From contig NC_081822.1 in assembly GCF_030704535.1 (NCBI RefSeq), positions 1,250,001 through 1,314,000 on the forward strand: 64,000 nt of DNA. Direction: 5' to 3'. The DNA is from Vitis vinifera. Taxonomy: Eukaryota; Streptophyta; Magnoliopsida; Vitales; Vitaceae. The notes below the pieces were generated by a model. It did not search any database and was not told the origin of the DNA. It saw nothing but the letters and a program-made list of their open reading frames with translations. The position numbers were made by a program, and so were the translations under genes. This document shows, piece after piece, positions 35,783 through 47,004 of the stretch (its first letter is position 1; each line of letters opens with the position of its first letter).

Positions 35783-35829
<47 letters not shown>

Positions 35830-36590
35830 TTCCCGGATAAGGAGGTTGGACAGTATCCAATGGCATACATTCATAGGAAAGCTGGAAGCTGCTTGTCCGA
35901 GGATGCTGTCATGGACTTCATATCTAAACAGGTGACTTTAGTTAATCAAACACCTGCCCTTTAATACTTGGGTTTTGCGGGGGAATGTGTTTTTTAAAAC
36001 AACTCTTAACAACAATTTTTAATAATAGTTTTTATTTTTTATTTTATTTTAGACAAAAAATTCAAACTGTTTTTAACTTTTTTTTTTTTTTTATAGTTTT
36101 TAAAAATAATTTTGATGTGTAATATTTTATTTTTTATATTTATATAATTATTTTTTTAAATACTCATAAAAATTTATGAAAATAACTAAAAAAAATATTG
36201 TTTGAAAACATCTTAATTGCTATTTTTAAAAACAAAAAACTATTTTTCTATTTTTTTTATTGTCAAATACATTTTCTTTTTTTTGTTATGAAAAAATAAA
36301 AGCTACCGTTTGAAAACAATTATGAAAAAATGACTAAAATTTTGTTAAAAAATCAATAATCAAATGGAATTAAGTGGATTTTTATTAAAATTTTAATTTT
36401 TTTTTGTTTATTTGTAGACAAAACTTATCCTTTGTCGTTAGATGAAAATTTAAAATGTGGATATGTGCATTTATAGGTGGCTCCATATAAGAGAATTCGG
36501 AGAGTTGCATTTGTAGCTTCCATTCCCAAGACTCCATCTGGCAAGATCCTTAGGAAGGATCTCATTCAACTTGCAACCTCCAAACTTTGA
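33764..36590 (+). CDS. OPCL1-like: OPCL1-like acyl-CoA ligase (4CL-like, ANL superfamily), tandem copy 1
   Basis: Adenylate-forming ligase. OPCL1 activates OPC-8:0 to its CoA ester in peroxisomes before beta-oxidation to jasmonate. Exons 33764-34982, 35224-35369, 35628-35695, 35829-35931 and 36477-36590 total 1650 nt, giving 549 residues. Motifs are the P-loop [11 protein letters not shown] (about 201-211), GELWLRG (about 395), [15 protein letters not shown] and [14 protein letters not shown] in exon 2, and [10 protein letters not shown] with the catalytic Lys in exon 5. It ends in SKL, a peroxisomal PTS1 signal. Exon sizes equal those of copy 2 exactly. Odd point: the A5 motif reads [12 protein letters not shown], where copy 2 and the family have YG-x-TE, so the usually invariant Gly is Ala. 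Intron 4 (545 bp, against 97 in copy 2) carries a MITE-like insert. The frame is intact, so it is probably functional but perhaps altered in substrate or activity. Confidence 0.93.
35785..35826. repeat. (AT)21 microsatellite abutting a splice acceptor
   Basis: Pure AT repeat in intron 3 of OPCL1-like copy 1. It runs directly into the acceptor AG (35827-35828), leaving no polypyrimidine tract, although U-rich or AU-rich introns are tolerated in plants. Confidence 0.95.
35985..36370. repeat. MITE-like hairpin inside intron 4 of OPCL1-like copy 1
   Basis: AT-rich self-complementary stretch with AACAATTTTTAATAATAG on the left, and TTTGAAAACAATTATGAAAA with AATCAATAATCAAATGG on the right. It resembles the element at 3268-3637. 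The matching intron of copy 2 is only 97 bp and lacks it, so insertion after the gene duplication is likely. Confidence 0.5.
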
Positions 36591-38250
36591 CATATCAAAT
36601 TTGAATTTGATTAGAATGGAGTGAATTTATCTTTAATGTTTCTATTTGTCTAATTTTTTTGTTTTTGTTAATTTTAATATATTATATTGAAATATAAATT
36701 AAACTACTAATAGCAAATTTTAACATTACACTTAACCTATTCACTACCAAAAAACCATTGACCAACATAAACCGTAACTTTGATTTTGAATCATTTTATT
36801 AGGATTTGAGTTAAATTTATGAAATGAATTTCTACATCATTTGAATTTCATTTAAAGTTTCCTAAACAATTATTGAATGAATAATTTTTTTTTTTATATT
36901 TATTAGAGTAGAAGTTGAATACTCCAAATCAAATATATTTTTTGATTGTTTGATAGCGCATTTTTGAGGTGACTTTGGATAGGCTTCATTCAAAAAAAAA
37001 AAAAAAAAAAAATTGAAAAAAAAAATGATAAAAATATAAAAAATTTACAAGTTTTTTCTCTTATTTAATTATTTATTAAAAAATTGAGGAAAAAAAATAA
37101 AATATTAATAAATATGTTTTTTTTTCTCTAGATTTTAATGCCTGGATGGATACACATGTCTTCCATGCACGAATTAGTTCGCTAAGACAACTTCTACAAC
37201 GTGTAGCCGTCATACAAGACTAAGTCAGCTAGTTTCCATTACATATTTAACATGCCATTAAATATGTCTCAAGATCCACAAGAATGCGAAAAGTGACAAT
37301 TTTCTCTTTTATATTGGGAGGGGCATTGTCCAGAATTTTTCTGAACACTCCTTTTGTGTAGGAAATATTAGGGACATTCCTTTTATGTCGGAAAGATTAG
37401 GGGAGCGAGGTGTAAAGGAACCAAGCAACAACAATTTTTATACTATATCCAACCCAATTATTTTTCCTTAATATTTTTTACAAGCCAGATATAAATTAAT
37501 GTGATAAATGGAGGATGAGTTATTACTATTCATAAATTTGATGGGGGAAAGGGGAAATTATAATATGTTAATAGTTTGAATCCATTGAGATCAAGAAATT
37601 TCAGATCTTTTTCATAATTTTGAATTTGAATACTTATAGTTTCCTCAGTCCTCAGTCAAACCAAATTAAGGAAAAATTCAATTCCCAACAAAGTTTTCAA
37701 AGTTTCAGCTTTGAATGAACTTAATGTAATATCCAATGAATATTTTCACAATCTTGTGATTGTGAAATAGATCTTTTGGAATTGCACTGATGGATTCAAG
37801 AGAATAAATTTAGGGTTAAAGTATATTTTTAAAAAAATACGTATTTTAGACATACTCAAATGTAATTTATGTTAAATTAAATCTAAATGGGCATTAAATT
37901 CAATCCTAAAGGAAGAATAAATAAATGGGCGATCACGTTATTTTCATTGGATAATAGACGACTATGAAGTATCAACACGGGAGACACGTGCCCAATCAAA
38001 GTCAATAAAATATATTTCCACCGTGGCCTACGTGGTAGAATTGTCATGACAAATCGACGGCTACGATAATCTCATTCCGGAAACAGACATTGTGTTAATA
38101 CCGCGGGTACGATAGTAGTATACACGCTGGTTTAACCTCAACGTCATAGTCAAAGTCCAAGTCGCTAATAAAGATCATGGGAGCCATTTTCTTTTACACC
38201 ATTCATCAGACGGAGAGAACGGGGAAGGTAGGAAGAGGCGTGGTTCACAC
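36591..38250. other. Intergenic region between the tandem OPCL1-like genes
   Basis: Left part is the copy 1 3' UTR and AT-rich DNA with a long A run near 36991-37010. The right 300 bases form the promoter of copy 2, with a G-box and several AGTCAA elements. No further gene is seen. Confidence 0.5.
37985..37990 (+). promoter_or_regulatory. Candidate G-box upstream of OPCL1-like copy 2
   Basis: CACGTG about 260 bases before the ATG. W-box-type cores (AGTCAA) lie nearby at 38149-38154 and in CAAAGTCAATAAA near 37998. G-boxes are bound by MYC2-type factors in jasmonate feedback; that link is inference from the family, since a 6-bp match can arise by chance. Confidence 0.35.
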
Positions 38251-41200
38251 ATGGCGCACAATAGCGAGCTGATGGTCGATCCCAGGAGTGGGTTTTGCAG
38301 ATCGAACTCCGTTTTTTATAGTAAACGTAATCCCGTTTCTCTGCCGCAGAAGGAGTTTATCGACGTCACCACCTTCATCTCTTCCCGGCCTCATCCTGGG
38401 AAGACGGCCTTCATCGACGCGGCCTCAGGCCACCGCCTCAGTTTCTACGAAGTCTGGAGAGCCGTCGATGCCGTGTCGAGTTGTCTCGCCGACATGGGGA
38501 TCCGGAAAGGCCATGTCATCCTTTTGCTGTCTCCCAACTCCATTTTGTTCCCCATCGTTTGTCTCTCGGTGATGTCTCTCGGCGCCGTGATCACTACCAC
38601 GAACCCACTCAACACGGCTCGCGAAATCGGCAAGCAGATAGCCGATTCCAAGCCTGTTCTTGCGTTCACGATTCCGTCACTCGTGCCCAAACTCGCGGGG
38701 TCGAATCTGCCCATTGTGTTGATGGGGGGAGAGGGAAACACCCCAGCTCCTGCTGGGGTTGTGGGTTCATTAGAAGAAATGATGAGGAGGGAGCCGAGTG
38801 GGAAGCGAGTCGGGGAGCGAGTTAACCAGGAGGACACGGCGACGCTGCTCTACTCGTCCGGCACCACCGGCGCGAGCAAAGGAGTGGTGTCGTCGCATAG
38901 AAACCTCATCGCCATGGTTCAGACCATCGTGAGCCGGTTCAGCTCCGAAGATGGAGAGCAGACCTTCATCTGCACCGTCCCCATGTTCCACATCTACGGC
39001 TTAGCGGCGTTCGCAATGGGTATGCTGGCGTCGGGATCAACGGTGGTGGTGCTCTCGAGATTCGAGATGGATGAGATGCTTTCTTCCATCTCCAAGTACC
39101 GAGCCACGTGCCTGCCTCTCGTGCCGCCCATACTGGTGGCGCTCGTTCACAGCGCTGATAAAATTAAGGCCAAGTACGATTTGAATTCTCTACAATCTAC
39201 TCTCTCCGGTGGAGCTCCACTGAGCAAGGAGGTCATAGAGGGGTTCGCAGAAAAATACCCATCTGTGAAAATTCTTCAAGGATACGGCCTGACAGAGTCC
39301 ACCGGCATCGGAGCTTCTACGGACTCTCTGGAGGAGAGCCGCCGGTACGGGACGGCGGGGCTGTTGTCGCCGAGCATGGAGGCTAAGATCGTGGACCCAG
39401 GAAGTGGAAAGGCATTGACGGTGAACCAGACCGGAGAGCTTTGGCTGAGAGGTCCCACCATTATGAAAGGTATAATTTCAATGGATGATGTTGCATTATT
39501 TATTTTGGTGGTCCTTTTGTCTTCTTTTTGTTTGTTTCATATAGATTTTTCGTTCAAAGATTTTAAACTATCTTGTCTAATCTCATCTCTTTTGGCAGCC
39601 TTTGTGTTATACCGTGCTTACTTTTTCACAGGGATTTCCTACTGTTGCTCTTATATTTTCTAATTCTCTATTATGTTGACACTCTCCTGTCTGATTGAAC
39701 TTGGACCCATGCCAGGCTTATCCTTTATTCAATTATTGAAAATGATCCCTGTTTCTTCATTACCATAGAAAAAAAAAATATATATCACTTTCTTGCATTT
39801 TGGAGGCCTGTGAACAAGAACTAGCTGTAGACTGTAGTTACCACATGGTGTTACCGAGGGTGGATTTTGGGTTGCTTTAGGATGAATTTTTAACTGTATT
39901 GATTGTAAGTTTGGATAAGTTGTAGATAAATTAAATTAGCTTTATTTCTGGTAATTTTATCAGAATTCAACAAAGGGGATCTTCGCTTAAATTGAAAGTG
40001 TAGGATTTGGTTGGCCATGTTTTAAAAAACAGTTATTATAAGCAGTTCCCCATTGCTTTTAGAAATGAAATTTTATTTGAGAACTCAAATATTTGGCTTA
40101 TTCAATGTAAAAGTTACTCATCCTTCCTCATGTTTCTAATTGTTTCTTAGCATACTGTATAAGAAACTCAAAAATCATTTTGTTTTAAGTGTGAACAAAT
40201 TCTCAAGAACTGTTTTGAGTCAAAAAAAAATTTCAAACACGTGTTTTTAAGTTAGAAAACTATATTTTTTTTAAAATATTATAAACCAACGCTCTTTACT
40301 CTTCCCTTTGTAAAATGCTCACCTCATGTTTCCATTTTTTTATTATTTGAGAACGGTTGTACACCTTGTATGCTTGTCATTTGGCCGGTACTGAAGGAAG
40401 GAGTTATCTTGGATCGATTTTTTTATCACCCAAAATATGCTTTCTTTACTTAAATTTAAATTTTCTAGGGAATATATTTATACATAAACCTAAATTTGGG
40501 AGAAAGGAAAAACATATTATATTTTGGAAACTAATTATGCTTGCATGGACCCATTTGGTTTATATTTAATCAAAGGCCACTGACTGCTATACTGTTGTCC
40601 ATATGGAAGCCTGTGCTTGAAGCTATATAAATTAAATATTTTTTTATCCAAAAGGAAAAAAAAAATTCCCACTTGCCCACTGCAGATCAATAAGGGGGCT
40701 TTCCCCTTAGTGGGGGCAAAGATGAGATGTTTGTCCACGGGACAAAGATACTGTTTATTACTTGACTATTTCCTAAGGCCCACTTGTATGCTTGTTATGA
40801 TTGAAAGCAGACCCTCTCCATAAGCTTTTAGATAATCAGATGTTTTGAATGTTCATTTCTACTGATGGGAATTTCCGTAAATTGATGCTTGGAGTGGTGT
40901 TATTGATCGGCAGGTTATTTCAGTAATCCAGAAGTGACTACATCCACTCTTGATTCAAGTGGATGGTTGAGAACTGGAGATCTCTGCTACATCGATGATG
41001 ATGGATTCATTTTCATTGTTGATAGGTTGAAGGAGCTGATCAAATACAAAGGATATCAGGTGAAGGGAACATTTATTTACTCATTCTTCCAAGTGGGTTT
41101 TCAATTGCAACTCAACTGTTAGTTGAGGACCTTTTTCTCTGTGGTTATAATGGAATGGATTGCATTCAGTAATATGCCAACTTAATTGCAGGCAGAAAAG

Positions 41201-41832
41201 TGGTTTTAACATTCATGGTCATGATGTATATGTCCTCATAAGTTTTGTCTCTTGTTTTATAATAGGTTCCTCCAGCTGAACTAGAGGCCTTGTTACTTAC
41301 TCACCCAGAGATTGCTGATGCTGCTGTTATACCGTAAGTCTTTTTCTCCATTGAAATATTGGAGCTTGGAAAGCTCATACCTCTTGTGGTTGTTGATATG
41401 GCTAGTGAAAAACAGAGAGACAATATTCTCTAGAAAAGTTTTAGAGGGTAGCTATCTGTGTGAGCTGATTTTATGTGGTAAGAAAACAAGAGAGCTGATG
41501 TTTGATGAATTATCTCAGATTCCCAGATAAGGAAGTGGGGCAATATCCTATGGCATACATTAATAGAAAAGCAGGAAGCAATCTGTCCGAGTCTGCGGTC
41601 ATGGATTTCATAGCAAAACAGGTGAGTTTAAAGCTGATAACCCACCTGCCATTGAATAGTACCTACCTTATGTAACTCATCCATGGAGTAATCTTTTGTC
41701 ATTGTTCCATTATAACAGGTGGCTCCATACAAGAGAATCCGGCGAGTCGCATTTGTAGATTCCATTCCCAAAAATGCATCAGGCAAGATTCTGAGGAAGG
41801 ATCTCATACAACTTGCAACCTCCAAACTCTGA
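38251..41832 (+). CDS. OPCL1: OPCL1-like acyl-CoA ligase, tandem copy 2
   Basis: Expected to convert OPC-8:0, ATP and CoA to OPC-8:0-CoA, AMP and pyrophosphate in peroxisomes, feeding beta-oxidation to jasmonic acid. Exons 38251-39469, 40914-41059, 41266-41333, 41519-41621 and 41719-41832 total 1650 nt, giving 549 residues. Visible are [11 protein letters not shown] (201-211), [11 protein letters not shown], a canonical A5 motif [12 protein letters not shown] (343-354), GELWLRG (395-401), [36 protein letters not shown] and [13 protein letters not shown]. It ends in SKL (PTS1). The opening [20 protein letters not shown] and most motifs follow Arabidopsis OPCL1 (4CLL5) more closely than copy 1 does, so this is the better OPCL1 candidate. 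Intron 1 is 1444 bp, against 241 in copy 1. Other 4CL-like ligases have fatty-acid or unknown substrates, so the substrate is not proven. Confidence 0.94.
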
Positions 41833-42819
41833 GAAGTTGTCTGGGTTGCTTCTTGGGCGTCATGGATTTGGAAAAGTAATAATAATAATGTTGACTCCAA
41901 ATCCATCATGATAACATGTATGTTATAATTTAGCCCCCCTTTTGTTTTTTCCTTCTCTTTTTGGGTTATTGATTGGGTTTGATCATTGATGTGAAAGATT
42001 CCATTTGGTGTTTGGGAAAAGTAGAACATGGAAAAGTGTCTTTGAGCAAGCGAGGAGGCTTCCCATCAAACTCAATTGGGGCCTATCAGTTTGGATTTTT
42101 CATGTGATTTCATCAAGCAGAACCACACATACACAACATTTGTTCAATGCATTCTTTTTAGTTCTGCAGGGGATTGGGCCTTTTGGCCTCGCATGAAAGA
42201 TAAACTGGTTATTTGGTAATTCTTTGCCATTCATCAAAGTTTTTGTTTGTAATGCCATGTTTAATTTCAGAAAGTTACTTAGAAAAAAAAAAGCTAAATA
42301 AATTGATTTTTTTATATTTTATATTACTCTGAAAAATATGAAAATAATTAAATTAGTTAGAAATTTATTTAATTTTAAATAGTAATAATTAAAATAACAC
42401 TAACAACAATAATGATGATAATAATAATAATAAATGTTAGACGTTTAAACTATAATGAAACATAATATATATATATATATTCATTTTATCTATTTTGAAT
42501 GCTTTGAATGATTTGAAAAGAGTGACAAAATTGATAACAAGAATAATACCAATTGAGAAAATAAAATTTCAATGATGATACAAGTCAAGAAAGAAAAATA
42601 TTTCCAATCTATTACTTGTTCTTAAAAATAGTTTTTTGTTTTGAGAATGATTTTTCTGTTTTAAGAATAAATTTGAGAAGTTTTTGATGATTTTTTTTTA
42701 ATAAGATGTGAAGTTGTTCTAGCCTTGACTATGGGCATCAAAGAGATCAAACAAAGCACGAGGGGATGAAGCTCCGTGACTCCGTCAGGACAAGTGGTAA
42801 TGGAAAGTTGGAAACAACA
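41833..42819. other. Intergenic region
   Basis: Copy 2 3' UTR, then AT-rich DNA with an ATAATAATAATAAT run near 42416-42434 and an AT run near 42467-42480. No coding signal is found. Confidence 0.5.
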
Positions 42820-43046
42820 TCATTTTTCATTTTTCTCTCTTGGCGAACAGAGAATGTTTTCCATAAATTGATTCAATTCTTCCCCCACAAGGAACTCCAA
42901 AGGCCCATGAACCATGGGCTCCTCCTCAGCCATCTCCAGTAGCATTCCAAAGAATGGGGTGGGTGGTTCAGATAGTATAAAGGCACAACAAATCTTCCTT
43001 CCTTGGTTTACTGATCTAAAAAATGACCCTTCTTTCTCTTCGCCAT
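42820..43046 (-). pseudogene. SAUR-family pseudogene
   Basis: On the minus strand MAKRKKGHF starts at 43046 and leads into TKEGRFVVPLYYLNHP. After a frame change come PFFGMLLEMAEEEPMVHGPLEF and ELNQFMENIL, ending TGA at 42820. These are the core blocks of the auxin-induced SAUR domain (KGHF, RFVVPL-YL, ML-MAEEE, GPL). A TAA falls between KGHF and RFVVPL, and one frameshift follows YYLNHP. The usual FG residues after EEE are replaced. It has opposite orientation to the two SAUR genes 2-4 kb away, and its TKEGRF type differs from them, so it is not a simple recent copy of either. Confidence 0.8.
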
Positions 43047-43739
43047 CTCTCTACAATCCCACCAAGCTTCCTAGGAGAGCTTCCCATCATATACACTCCC
43101 ACTAAAACTTCGATTTCCTTGGTGGGTTTTTGAAGCCAAGTCCTAAACTTGAAGGTTTTGGTGGATTTACATGGGCGATTGAAGAGGATTTATACTAAAA
43201 GATGGGGGTCTTACTTCTTAGGCGTGGAGATTGGTGAATTTATGGTGTGGAAGGAGTGGGGTGTGATAGTGATGTCAATGGGATCTTCTCCGTGCTGCAA
43301 AGGACAGAGGGAAGGGCCAAGGTTTGCTTTGAATGCAAGAGCTAATACTCTTACTGATTTTGTCTCTTTCTGACTTGTGGCCGGAGAATTTAGCTTTCTG
43401 GCTTTTTTAAAGAGAGAAATCTCAAAATGTATGTACCACATATCTTTAAGTCATGTTTTATAATTGTGGTAGTGGGGTCTGGGGCATGTGAGCTTAATTC
43501 AGTTGTCTTGTACCCATACAGTGGCTTATGATTAACTCTCAACTGCTTCTGCCCTTGTCCATCCTCGACACCATTTCTCTGGTTTTCCGTAACTTATATA
43601 CAATATTCTCTTGGATGAAGCAGCAAAATGAGTCCAAAATGTCATCTTCTGGATGTGTGTTAACATTTCGAGCAGTATGGTTAGTCTATACCAATATCAT
43701 TCCATTTACGATCCGGAAAAATTATTGAGGTTATACATG

Positions 43740-44015
43740 GAAAAGTGCTTTCAAAAACGGTTTTTAAGAATTTTTTTTGAAATGTTTTATAGATAAAAAT
43801 ATGTTTGGGTATTTGAAATATTTTTAATTTATTTTTAAAATAATTTTTATTTGTAATGTTTTATTTTTAATCATTTTTCTTATTTATATAATTATTTTTT
43901 AAAATTATTTTTAAAAAATAAGTGAAAATAATTGAAAAATATTTTTTTAAAATACCCTTTTATTTGTTTTCTGTTTCAAAAAATAAAAATCTATTGTAAA
44001 AAATAATTATCAAAT
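43740..44015. repeat. MITE-like AT-rich hairpin
   Basis: Begins near AAAGTGCTTTCAAAAACGG and ends near AAAAAATAATTATCAAATAG, with mirror-like T and A runs between. Its ending AATTATCAAATA matches the end of the element at 3268-3637. Confidence 0.45.
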
Positions 44016-44868
44016 AGAAGCTTGAGTTTTAGAAACCTTTTGGCCTCTAAGTATGGAACATGCATGGATGCTATGCCTACATGGTTCATAAATATATATC
44101 CTTCACTTGTAGTCTAGCTTTTCAAACCTTGAAACTCCATGAGTTTAATTGGCAATTATCTGATGTTCATCAGATATTTAGTTAGTTAACTCCTCCAACT
44201 TAATGATTTCTTCATTTTTATTTTTATTTTGAAAATAGAAAATTCTCAGACAGAAAATCAATTACTTGTTGATGTTTATGATATTGTGGGTAAGAGTTGG
44301 GTGAGAGACAGTAGACGAAACAGAACCCCCAATTAAAGAAATGTTACATGCAGGCTGATGAAGTGACTGCTGAACTAAAAGGAAACATGTTCACCTCCCT
44401 CATCATATCCCCACCAGAGTCACCACATGGTTTTGCTTCACATGGGCCTGCATAAAGCAAAGGAAAGAGAAACCTAAAATCTAGACACAAATTAAGGCTG
44501 TGTGAGCTACATGAATGCCATGAGCCTAGCTCATAAACATGACCAAATGGAATTATCCACTGGAAGAAGACATGCATTCATGCACATCCTCCTGGCAGAG
44601 CTGTCCCCTCCATAGTACCATCATGGCCCTCTGATTTTTTACCTCCAACTTATTTGATAAGTTGATTTTTGAGATGGAGTTGGATGATTTCATTCACAAA
44701 CAACAAATATATGTTCATATATATATATATATATATACATAGCATGGCAATGTGCAGACATGCCCATCCCCCAAACCTTCTCTCTTGTACTCCCATCACA
44801 TGGTTGTGCATCAAAATTAACCAGCCACTAAGAAAACTACGCTTTATGGTGAGTATTGGTGCATCAAA

Positions 44869-44875
44869 TATATAA
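44869..44875 (+). promoter_or_regulatory. Candidate TATA box of the frameshifted SAUR
   Basis: TATATAA in CAAATATATAAACCC, about 75 bases before the ATG at 44948, spacing typical of short-leader SAUR genes. Confidence 0.5.
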
Positions 44876-44947
44876 ACCCACTCCCTTCCTCCCTTCATAT
44901 GTTACAAATGGTTCTTGGCATCATAGTCCATGCCTTAACGAAATATC

Positions 44948-45414
44948 ATGATCATCAACCCCAGAATGCTCATCCAAACGGCAATGAAGTGGAGAAAGGC
45001 TAATTCAATGGGGAGAAGAAGGAGAAGAAGAATCTCACTGCCAAGAAGAAACAGGGATTCTAGTGATCGAGACTGCAAAATGGCAGTAGCCCATAAGGGT
45101 CATTTTGTGGTATACACAATTGACAAGAAAAGGTTTGTGGTTCCTTTGCGATATCTTAATCATAGATTCATAACATCTTGATGGAACTCTTCAAAATGTC
45201 AGAAGAAGAGTTCGGATTGCCAGCTGAAGGGCCTATTACGTTGCCATGTGATGCTGTGTTCATGGAATATGCTCTTTCTTTGGTGCAGCAACATGCTTAT
45301 GAAGAATTGTTGCAGAAGGCTCCGCTCATTTCCATGATAACTAGCCGCTGCTTGACACATTCTTTGAGCCCACAAAATCAGAAGAGCCAACTAGCACTTC
45401 TTCCTTGCTTCTAG
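44948..45414 (+). pseudogene. SAUR gene with a frameshift in the core domain
   Basis: SAUR proteins promote cell expansion by inhibiting PP2C.D phosphatases. The first frame reads MIINPRMLIQTAMKWRK, an Arg-rich block, ISLPRRNR, AHKGHFVVYTIDKKRFVVPL and RYLNHR, then hits TGA at 45179. The second frame continues LMELFKMSEEEFGLPAEGP, ITLPCDAVFMEYALSLVQQ and a normal tail to TAG 45412-45414. The total of 467 nt is consistent with one missing base near 45160-45178, where relatives read YLxxxIFxELFKMSEEEF. Everything else is intact, including an apparent TATA box, so it is either a very young pseudogene or an assembly error. The truncated first frame would give 77 residues lacking the second half of the domain. 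It is close in type to the intact gene at 46579-47004. Confidence 0.88.
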
Positions 45415-46578
45415 ATCATCAGCCATAAAACCCCCATTAGCATGCTTTATTGCTAGCTAACTCCGTGTATGTCACTAGAAAAAAACTCCAATTTTTAGCT
45501 TAATGTAGCTGTTATTTTACCATAAGGTTTGACGGGCATAAAATATCATTGAGGAAAAAAAAAACCAAATGAAAATCTGTAAAATGGTTTGTGATCACCA
45601 CCCTTGTTTTATACTGATATTTAGATGAAAACCAGAAAATATAGAGATAAGTGTAAGTACAGATGTAGTTGGTTGTTGTTTTCTTCTTGACAGGCATTCA
45701 TTGACAGCCACCAAATATTAATGCCTATGATGTGTGATAGTGATAGTTGTGTGTAGAATTTTCAAACATGTCAAATTGCTTCTAAATACTAAAAAAAGAA
45801 AAAGGAAAAAAAAATTCAGTCTTTTCCTTTGAAATTTTTTGATTCATCACCCAAGTCCACAAATCCGAAACATTGCCGCCTGCAAAGTTTATCTCATTAG
45901 TACCATTTGCATGTGCATTCCATGTCATGTAGCCCTACGGCCCCTACCTCATCCTTCATTTTCAAAACTCAATTCACTAGTTTCCGAATTTGCATTCAAC
46001 CTCACACCCCCAATCAAACTTCTGTAAAATTTATGTACAAATAATTTACCAAAAAGAAGAAGAAGCTGAGGAAAATGAGTTTTCCTACTTCTGTATATTT
46101 TTCAATTTTTTTTCTTGACTCCAAAAAAAAAAAAAAAATGTTGGGGGGCTACTTGACTAAAATGAGGAAGAAGAAGAGGGAAAAAAGCATTGCCTCAATC
46201 CATGTTGCTGTTGCTTCACATGTATGAGAAGTATGAACCTTGAACCATTCCTCATTTATTTGAATTGCTTGTTGCTTCCATCACTCATTTTCTTCAGCCA
46301 TCAGAAAAGTTTGTAGTGGAGCCAAAATTCAATACACCTATGAATCACTCGACCCCACCAAGAAATTTGATCGTGAACTCTCAATAAACTCCAAAACAAG
46401 CTCACTTCCAAAAACCCATGTCTCAAATCAGCACACTGTTTAGCTTTATGTACAAGTTCCCAAGAAGTTGTATTCACTTCACAACCTCCCCTCCAAAAAA
46501 CCCACTTCAAATTCCCCGTTTCTACTCTTTCCCCAAGTTTCAGAGGGAGTGAAGCTTAGCCCCACCCCCCAACCCACG
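45415..46578. other. Spacer between SAUR genes
   Basis: Mixed AT-rich DNA with an A run near 46123-46138. A TGTCTC hexamer lies at 46419-46424, about 155 bases before the next SAUR start. No coding signal is seen on either strand. Confidence 0.5.
46419..46424 (+). promoter_or_regulatory. Candidate auxin response element
   Basis: Canonical TGTCTC hexamer about 155 bases upstream of the intact SAUR. ARF factors bind this motif in SAUR promoters. A lone hexamer is weak evidence. Confidence 0.3.
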
Positions 46579-47004
46579 ATGATCAGCCCAAGAAAGCTCA
46601 TGGCCATGGCGAGAAAGTGGCAGAAGATGGCAGGCATTGGAAGGAGAAGAGAAATCTCTCTACCCAATGCCAGAAACACTAGATTAGCTGATAAGGGTCA
46701 TTTTGTGGTTTACTCCATGGATAAGCGAAGGTTCATGGTGCCATTGGCGTATTTGAGTAGCAGCATTTTTATAGAGCTGTTGAGGATGTCTGAAGAAGAG
46801 TTTGGGCTGCCCGGAGATGGGCCTATCACTTTGCCTTTTGATGCTGCGACCATGGAGTATATGGTTTCAATGGTTGGAAGACACGTCTCTGAAGAGTTGG
46901 AGAAGGCTTTGCTTGTTTCATTGGCGAATACTACAAGTCTCTGCTTTGCAACTGCTTCTGTTTACGGAGGACTGAGGAGCAGAATCATTGTTCAAGGATT
47001 GTGA
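46579..47004 (+). CDS. SAUR: Auxin-responsive SAUR protein (SAUR61-68-like)
   Basis: Small auxin-up RNA protein, 141 residues, single exon, as usual for the family. SAURs of this type bind and inhibit PP2C.D phosphatases, keeping plasma-membrane H+-ATPase active and favouring cell elongation. The basic N-terminus MISPRKLMAMARKWQKMAG is followed by KGHFVVYSMDKRRFMVPLAY (about 39-58), SSSIFIELLRMSEEEFGLP, GDGPITLPFDAATMEYMVSM and a variable tail ending SRIIVQGL. The ATG at 46579 is chosen because it begins the conserved MISxRKL start. An upstream in-frame extension of 37 codons has no SAUR resemblance. Where many relatives have LPCDA this protein has LPFDA. It is about 1.2 kb from the frameshifted relative on the same strand, a likely tandem duplication. 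Confidence 0.95.
   Translation: MISPRKLMAMARKWQKMAGIGRRREISLPNARNTRLADKGHFVVYSMDKRRFMVPLAYLSSSIFIELLRMSEEEFGLPGDGPITLPFDAATMEYMVSMVGRHVSEELEKALLVSLANTTSLCFATASVYGGLRSRIIVQGL

Larger units (their letters stand above)
43047..44947. other. Intergenic region upstream of the frameshifted SAUR
   Basis: 43100-43730 has short open frames on both strands with no family resemblance. 43740-44015 is a MITE-like hairpin. 44290-44947 is less AT-rich and acts as the upstream region of the SAUR at 44948. It has a GAGACA (AuxRE-type) hexamer at 44305-44310, an AT microsatellite at 44717-44737 and a TATA box. Confidence 0.45.

Noticed and set aside
33764-36590. OPCL1 copy 1 as a pseudogene
   Set aside because: All five exons are in frame with good splice sites, catalytic Lys and an SKL end; one motif change is not enough for that call.
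39470-39663. Extension of OPCL1 copy 2 exon 1 into a hydrophobic tail
   Set aside because: It is intron read-through. The GT donor at 39470 and the matching exon size in copy 1 place the border at 39469.
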